The notes under the pieces: model-generated | The model's input: only the letters and a program-made list of their open reading frames with translations | Database searches by the model: none | What the model was told of the DNA's origin: nothing | Part shown: one piece after another, positions 18,820 to 23,712 of the stretch | Position numbering within the stretch: position 1 is the stretch's first letter | Layout: every line of letters begins with the position of its first letter | Position numbers and translations under genes: made by a program | Source of the DNA: Larix sibirica | Lineage: Eukaryota; Streptophyta; Pinopsida; Pinales; Pinaceae | Reading direction: 5' to 3' | Assembly (NCBI GenBank): GCA_004151065.3 | Contig: NWUY0300012217.1 | Coordinates: forward strand, 43,613-67,324 | DNA length: 23,712 bases

Positions 18820-19573
18820 TGAACTTTGAAAAATTAGATCTAGGAACTAATAATAGGAAGGTATAATATGAAAAGTAGATAAGAAACAAATAATGTATGT
18901 ATCAAATGGAATAACATAGATCATTACATAAAAAAATAGAGCAAATAACTAGAGAGAGTGTTTTATTACATCAAAGCTTCAATGAATGAATGGAGTTACA
19001 TATATAGGAAAGGAAATTAAAATTAGTCCAAGAGGCTATTCGAATTTCTCTTGCAGTGAATGCGAGTCTCAGGAAGCTTAACTAGAGCCAACAAACCTTA
19101 GTTAGTCATTCAAACTCTACTTAATTGAGTTCCATTGACCTAAGACTCTACAACCACCTAGTTTGACCGAAGGATGCTCATCATTGATTTTTATGAGCAT
19201 GCAAAACCCTATTTAGGTCCATAAAGGTCCTAATGGTTAAAATTGGACATGAATAATCATATAGGACCTAAATTAGGGGATTCGAACTCTTAGTCACTAG
19301 CTAAAGTTGAACTCTAGCAGTCCTAAAATTAGGGAAAATCTCCCCAAATAATGGGAGGCACCCCCAAATCCAAGAATGTGCATCATCCAAAATTGGTCAT
19401 TAGGGTTTCATAAAATTAACATACAATTTGGTTTGGGACCCTCATAGTTTATAATTAAGCTATGTGGTGACTCAGGTGGTCAATATGTGTGAGGTTTGGC
19501 CCACTACTCTCATAAAGTAAATGTCTAGGTCACTAGGCAAGAGAATTATGTTGTAGGGTATTTTTCTCTAACA
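18820..19573 (-). mobile_element. 5' LTR of the copia element (754 bp), inserted in Ty3 integrase
   Basis: On the plus strand it starts TGAACTTTGAAAAA (18820), next to the Met PBS, and ends ...TTCTCTAACA (19573). The minus strand therefore starts TGTTAGAGAAAAATACC, the usual TGTTAG opening of copia LTRs. Directly to the right the minus strand encodes integrase (VFMKEI), so the copia element inserted into that gene. The right-side target copy would be ATTTC (19574-19578); the left copy lies outside the window. A TATA box is at 18999-19007. No frame inside is credible as a gene. Confidence 0.8.
18999..19007 (-). promoter_or_regulatory. TATA box of the copia LTR
   Basis: The minus strand reads CTATATATG. 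It lies about 180 nt from the PBS, leaving about 570 bp of U3. Confidence 0.5.
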
Positions 19574-19945
19574 ATTTCCTTCATGAACACTTATTCCACT
19601 AGACTTGTAGTAAATGTACTTTCAATTCCACAAAATTGTGCATATTTGGCGAGTGTATCCACAACCACAAAAATTGAATACTTACTTTGTGATTTAGGTA
19701 AACCTATAATGAAGTTCTCTGATATGTATCTCCCCATATTTGGTTAGGTATGCATAAAGGTTGAATTAACCCTAGAGAATTTACTCTCTCTCTTTTATTT
19801 CTTTGGCACACCTAACATTCTCTTACAAAATTTTGAATATTTTTCTTCATTACTTCCCCCAAAACATATTTTTTGATCCCTTGATTTGTTTTAAGGAACC
19901 TTGAATGTCCTACCATCGAAGAGTTATGATACTCCCTTAATATTT
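19574..19945 (-). pseudogene. Ty3/gypsy integrase, N-terminal half
   Basis: This is the integrase of the outermost Ty3 element. The HHCC zinc-binding domain is visible at 19800-19943: LREYHNSSMVGHSRFLKTNQ, then NFVREC, a stop, VCQRNK. This is the H-x-H...C-x2-C arrangement of plant Ty3 integrases, with one x as TAG. The catalytic core begins at about 19720 with FIIGLPKSQSKYSIFVVVDT and continues LAKYAQFCGIESTF. The first catalytic Asp of the usual MDFI/GLP stretch appears as ENFI and is lost. A frameshift separates the zinc domain from the core. Homology ends at MKEI (19574), where the copia LTR is inserted. Confidence 0.88.
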
Positions 19946-20210
19946 TTTTTTTAAACTTTCATTAACGGAATACAAATATTTTATCCTTGTACCAAAGTAC
20001 ATATCTCTTCCACTCAAAATGTTCCATAAATCTCCTCCTTTCATTTAAACAATATATTTTCTATCTAGTAGTATTACCTTCTTACAATTCATGGCAAGAT
20101 TCTTGCAACCACATAGGAACATAAGTTGTCATGGAATATTGAGTTGGGGGATATTCTATTTTGGAAATGACATTTTCTACCATATTCTTCTTCCCTTTTT
20201 TTAAGATTAT

Positions 20211-21360
20211 TTAAAAATAAAAACCTTTCATGTTTTCTACCCATTTTTGTTTATCTTTTGATGACACTCTTTGTTCCAAAAAGTACTTTAGAATGTCACC
20301 ATTTTTTATTGCATTTAAAATTGTTTCCATTTTTTTTATATATGTAGACTTCACCAAGTCATATTTTCCATTGAATTGTTTACTTTCAATACCAAATGGT
20401 CTCCCTTCTTGCATCAATACTGCTCCAATTCCTTATTCATATGCATCACATTTGGCTATGAATTTTTTACCAAAATACGGTGTTGCCAATACTAGTGTAA
20501 AAGACATAGCATCGTTTAGAAGTGAAAATGCCAAGGTAGCATTTTCATTCCATATAAATGAGTTCTTCATCAATAGAGATGTGAGTGAACCTACAATGAT
20601 GCATAATTCTTAACAAATTTCCCATAATATCTTGTAAGATCCAAAAATACTCTAAGAATCTTGGTATCCTAAGGAATAGGCCATTTTTTATATCTTAAAT
20701 TAATAGAGGATATACCCTGACCCTTTCTCATGAAACAATATAACCCAAATACTATACTTCTTGTTTGAACCTAAAATTACATTTGGTCATTTTTACATAT
20801 AGTTGATTCTTTTCAATAATTTGTAGGACTTGATCCATATTATTAATGTGTTTTTACCATGATTTTCTTTAGATAAGTATATCATCAAAGAAAACTAGCA
20901 CAACTATGTTTTTTTTTCATAAGGATTTGAAAAGTAAAAAGAGCATTAGTCAATCCAAAAGCCATGATGAAGAACTCATAGTTCTATTCATGAGTCATAA
21001 AAATATTTTAGGAATGTATTATTCTCTTAATATGATTTGATGGCACCTTGATTTAAGATCTAACTTTGTGAATAAGCCATGCCATGAATCTCATCTAATA
21101 GGTCATCAATATTTGGAATAGGGAATTTATCCTTGATGGTTATTTTGTATAGATCTCTATAATCAGGACACATCCTCAAAGTATTATCTTCTCTTCGAAC
21201 CATCACTATTAGTGCTAAAAATTAACTCATGCTTGATTGAATAATACTTGTACCCAACATGTCTTGAACCATTTTCTCAATCCCCTATTTTTGTTGATGT
21301 GGATATCTATCAAGACTTTTAATAGGATTACTTATAGGTCTGAGTTCAATTTGATGTTCA
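20211..21360 (-). pseudogene. Ty3/gypsy reverse transcriptase and RNase H
   Basis: This polymerase copies element RNA into DNA. The start (about 21360-21180) reads RYPHQQK, a stop, GIEKMVQDML, then MCPDYRDLYKITIKDKFPIP with NIDDLLDEIHG. Next are FTKLDLKSRCHQI (about 21070) and MAFGLTNALFTFQ (about 20960). The catalytic box is VFFDDIL (20872-20895), where the usual YVDD/YFDD reads FFDD with both Asp kept. After it come RYYGKFVKNYASL (about 20630) and FIWNENATLAF. The RNase H part (20211-20480) reads FIAKCDAYE, a stop, GIGAVLMQEGRPFGIESKQF and KYFLEQRVSSKDKQKWVENM. Between AIKNG and ILKYFLEQ about 18 residues, including the usual TDH motif, are missing. Many stops and frameshifts. Confidence 0.9.
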
Positions 21361-21700
21361 CTCTAGATGGAGGTAGTCCCTTAGGAATATCTTGGAAGAA
21401 TCTATGATTCTTTTCCGAGGTACATTTTAACTCATATAGAATATTTTCATCTTCATGCTTCACTTCCATCAAATAAATTATATAGAAATAACTCCACTAC
21501 AACCCTTTCTTAGGAACTTTTCCATTCTATTAGAGTCGATTATTTGAGAGTATGGATATATATTTTAACCCTCTAAACACATTTTGAATTCATTCCAATT
21601 CAAATATCATAAATAATTCATTGTAGTTTTTACAACTTGTACATGAGAACAGCATATACTTCTCCAATAGGAGTGAAATAAATGGGGCCTAATAAAGTTA

Positions 21701-21928
21701 TTATCCCATACTAAGTTTAATTTTATGGCATTTCCCACCACCATACATTTTCCAAAAGAAATTAATACTTGAAAATTTGTCACTAGAATTTACAAAACTA
21801 TTAAGGTGATTTTTTAATATTTTATCAATGAAGTCATGTGTAATACTTGAATTAATAAGTACAATGACCCTTTGATTCTTAATGTATCCTACAATATTGA
21901 GCATTTGATGTGATAACACTCTTACCAA
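21701..21928 (-). pseudogene. Ty3/gypsy protease
   Basis: This is the retropepsin of the outer Ty3 element. The frame reads VLSHQMLNIVGYIKNQRVIV and LINSSITHDFIDKIL, corresponding to the plant consensus L(I/V)DSGSTHNFI. The catalytic Asp is Asn and the site SGST is SSIT, so it is inactive. It ends GKCHKIKLSMG, the usual C-terminal part. It is the longest uninterrupted piece of this element's protease (75 codons, no stop). Confidence 0.85.
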
Positions 21929-22059
21929 TGCATGAATTGATATTTCACAATTATCTTCATATATGTGCTACAAAATTTATACATACTTTCCTTACACTTT
22001 TTGGTTTGCAAGTTCTTCCTCACCCATTGGTGCAGATGCCTCTATTTCCTCACATCATT

Positions 22060-22560
22060 ATTTTAGAATGAAAACAATTTTGTTTTTTTGACATTTATGC
22101 CCCTTGGACAATTTGTTATTACAACCAAAGAATAATCCTTTTTCTCTTCTTTGATCCATTTCCTTATGTTATACTCTAATGGGTTGAGGAATGGTTTCCT
22201 TATGAGGATCAACTCCCTCTCCACCCCTTCCATTTGTTCCACTATTAGACGTTTGTCTATCCCTATCCTTGCCTTGAATAGGGTGAGTGAATTTCATAGT
22301 GTCCATAATATTTTTATTATTTTTTAAGAAAATATCATGCTTAATATGTTCTTTTAATCAACCCATGTAAGCTTCTAATAGTTGTTGGTCACTTATGTTA
22401 TCCATCCTGATGTCCAATAATTGAAATTATAAATTATAATATTTTGAATATTCTACATATCCTATTTGGTTGAGTCTTGTCAACTGACTAAAGTACTCAT
22501 GTTACCAAACTTTACCATATTTTACATCTAGGTCTCTCGTAAATAGTGATGGGATTCTAA
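22060..22560 (-). pseudogene. Ty3/gypsy gag, C-terminal part with zinc knuckle
   Basis: This is a capsid/nucleocapsid remnant. At about 22330-22500 the minus strand reads EYFSQLTRLNQIGYVEYSKY, then QLLDIRMDNISDQQLLEAYM and LKEHIKHDIFL. This matches the end of the retrotrans_gag domain in plant Ty3 elements. At about 22090-22160 MDQRREKGLFFGCNNKLSKG precedes HKC, the nucleocapsid C-x2-C-x4-H-x3-C box with the first Cys changed to Phe. The N-terminal half of gag is not recognisable between 22560 and the PBS-like site at 22808. That gap is only about 250 bp, so an internal deletion is likely. Confidence 0.8.
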
Positions 22561-22807
22561 ATTGCCTCTTTCTTTCACTTCATTTCACTATTTTATCTTC
22601 ATATCTGATTATAAACCATTACATATATCTTTAAGATACTATCATTTATTTGAAATATATTAATTCAAAGCATTAAAAAAATAGATGATGTGAGTTATAC
22701 TTTTTAATGTATTTTACACGGTTTTAACTAATTTGTTGATGATAAATTTTAGTGTTGTGAATCCGACACTCATTCCAGTACTTATTATGGTACCTAGTTC
22801 CGCACTA

Positions 22808-22819
22808 GTTTTGATGCCA
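22808..22819 (-). other. Degenerate Met-type PBS-like site
   Basis: The minus strand reads TGGCATCAAAAC against the standard TGGTATCAGAGC (three differences). It is followed by TAGTGCGGAACTAGG and later TGTCGGATTCACAACACT, which has the look of a Ty3 leader. If right, the LTR would start near 22841 (TGAAATGTCCC), an unusually wide gap of about 20 nt. Confidence 0.3.
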
Positions 22820-22840
22820 TTAATTTACGCAAAGGAAGTC

Positions 22841-23549
22841 TGAAATGTCCCTAAAAACAATAAAATTTAAAAAAAGAATCACCTTACTATTCACATTGCC
22901 TAAATAGATAACGTAATGCAAATTATCTTCAATACTGGGAAGTTAAGTCAGTAATTGCTTAATGTAATGAGAACTATGTTCTAATTGAGTTGGTTTCACC
23001 ATTTATGTTTTCTTTGGAAGCGATGAAGTATGGTAGGGTGATGTGCATAGTACAGTCTTGGAAAACTTAATGCCAGTATAATGCCTTAAGGTTTTCTCTT
23101 TAAGTACTTCACTTTTAAAGTTTAGATGTATGTTTGTTTCATTTAAATGTTTAAACTAGTTTATATCACTGATCCAGGCTTGATGGACTTGGTGAGAAGA
23201 GTGTGAGTAATTCTGGGGTCTTGATGTTGATATTCATACCACCGGCGGAGCTGCCAAGAGGTAAGGGGTGAATATTGGAACTATCCCGACTTACTTAGAA
23301 AACTTGCTAATGCACTATTTGCAATATGTTTTGCAGGCATAAATACAATGGCTTCTCCCAAAGCTACCTACATCAAAATCCTAGCATAATCTAGTGTTAT
23401 GTTTTGAAAAGGGCTAAGGACTAACACTATGGAATAAGTCATGACATAAAACAAATTGGGTTGATACCCTCATGACCCTAACTATAGCATATGGGTAAAT
23501 TATTGAGACATTAAACGATGTTAGTTGAAGTTTTAAATGTTGCATATGA
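22841..23549. other. Unresolved AT-rich DNA, possibly the LTR of the outer Ty3 element
   Basis: No coding frame is supported. TGAAATGTCCCTAAAAACAA at 22841 could be an LTR edge given the PBS-like site to its left, but I cannot find a convincing right edge or matching end. A GT-AG pair (GAGGTAAG near 23271, TTTTGCAGG near 23330) resembles a short intron, with no supporting protein on either side. Confidence 0.3.
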
Positions 23550-23712
23550 AAATCACGTGGTTTTGTGGCCAGCCGGAAAGGGGTTTTTTACCTTGGCCTT
23601 CACATCTACGTTTGTCATTTTTGTGGTTTTGGCTAAGAGTAGTTCCTTGCTGCTTCTAGCTTGACAATGCTCTGACCTGAGCTATGCTCATGGTCAGTGC
23701 ACTCATTGTGTT
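23550..23712 (+). mobile_element. Copia-type LTR R/U5-like sequence at the window edge
   Basis: GGAAAGGGGTTTTTTACCTT and the following GGCCTTCACATCTACGTTTGTC resemble the conserved block at the R/U5 transition of many plant copia LTRs (GGGTTTTT..CC..G..TTTCCACGT-like). It runs off the window end, so neither edge is visible. Strand and family are inferred from this one block. Confidence 0.3.

Larger units (their letters stand above)
19574..22840 (-). mobile_element. Outermost Ty3/gypsy element (chromovirus-like), 5' part
   Basis: Gag, protease, reverse transcriptase, RNase H and integrase follow each other from right to left on the minus strand, the Ty3 order. The sequence blocks resemble plant chromovirus-type elements, but the C-terminal integrase (chromodomain region) is not in the window, so the lineage is not proven. 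19946-20210 is the RNase H to integrase connection, 21361-21700 the protease to reverse transcriptase stretch and 21929-22060 the nucleocapsid to protease stretch; all are degenerate and AT-rich. The element is the oldest layer of the nest. Confidence 0.8.

Noticed and set aside
20230-20613. Plus-strand 127-codon frame
   Set aside because: Antisense of the Ty3 RNase H region on the minus strand.
1-23712. tRNA, rRNA, CRISPR array, endogenous pararetrovirus or host exon
   Set aside because: I saw no cloverleaf, no regularly spaced repeat and no host protein family in any frame. The only reverse transcriptases are LINE and Ty3 type.

Overview
This is a piece of land-plant nuclear DNA made almost entirely of old, broken retroelements. 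I find no host gene, rRNA, tRNA or CRISPR array. The evidence is plant-type Ty3/gypsy and Ty1/copia proteins, a plant L1-type LINE, and primer-binding sites matching plant tRNA-Asp and initiator tRNA-Met. The density of degenerate, nested elements would suit a large genome such as a gymnosperm, but that is inference only.

Layout. 1-806 is unclassified non-coding DNA, ending at a single N (807). 808-6608 (minus strand) is the 5' part of a Tat/Athila-like Ty3 element: protease, gag, a tRNA-Asp-type PBS (3002-3019), then a very long LTR starting at 3023 and cut at a second N (6609). 6610-8943 (plus) is a LINE fragment with endonuclease and reverse transcriptase. 8944-14210 (minus) is a second, more complete copy of the same long LTR, about 5.3 kb. 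To its right lies a nest of minus-strand elements, each visible only as its 5' part: a Ty3 gag fragment with leader, PBS and LTR (14211-17321), sitting in a Ty1/copia element (17322-19573), sitting in the integrase of another Ty3 element (19574 to about 22840). 22841-23712 is poorly resolved and ends in LTR-like sequence.

Main point of interest. The long LTR carries its own degenerate frame of about 1,100 codons: a globular N-terminal half, a basic linker, a long coiled coil and a conserved C-terminal block. It lies upstream of the TATA box of the LTR, so apparently in U3, and has a second TATA-like site upstream of its start. Both LTR copies carry it, diverged by roughly 10-15% by eye. They share one in-frame TAG placed 6 nt before an ATG. 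I do not recognise this protein.

Caveats. Both single Ns fall exactly where homology breaks, so the neighbours at 807 and 6609 may be assembly joins. The second LTR has LINE on one side and an unrelated gag on the other, with no matching target-site duplication, which suggests recombination between different elements.
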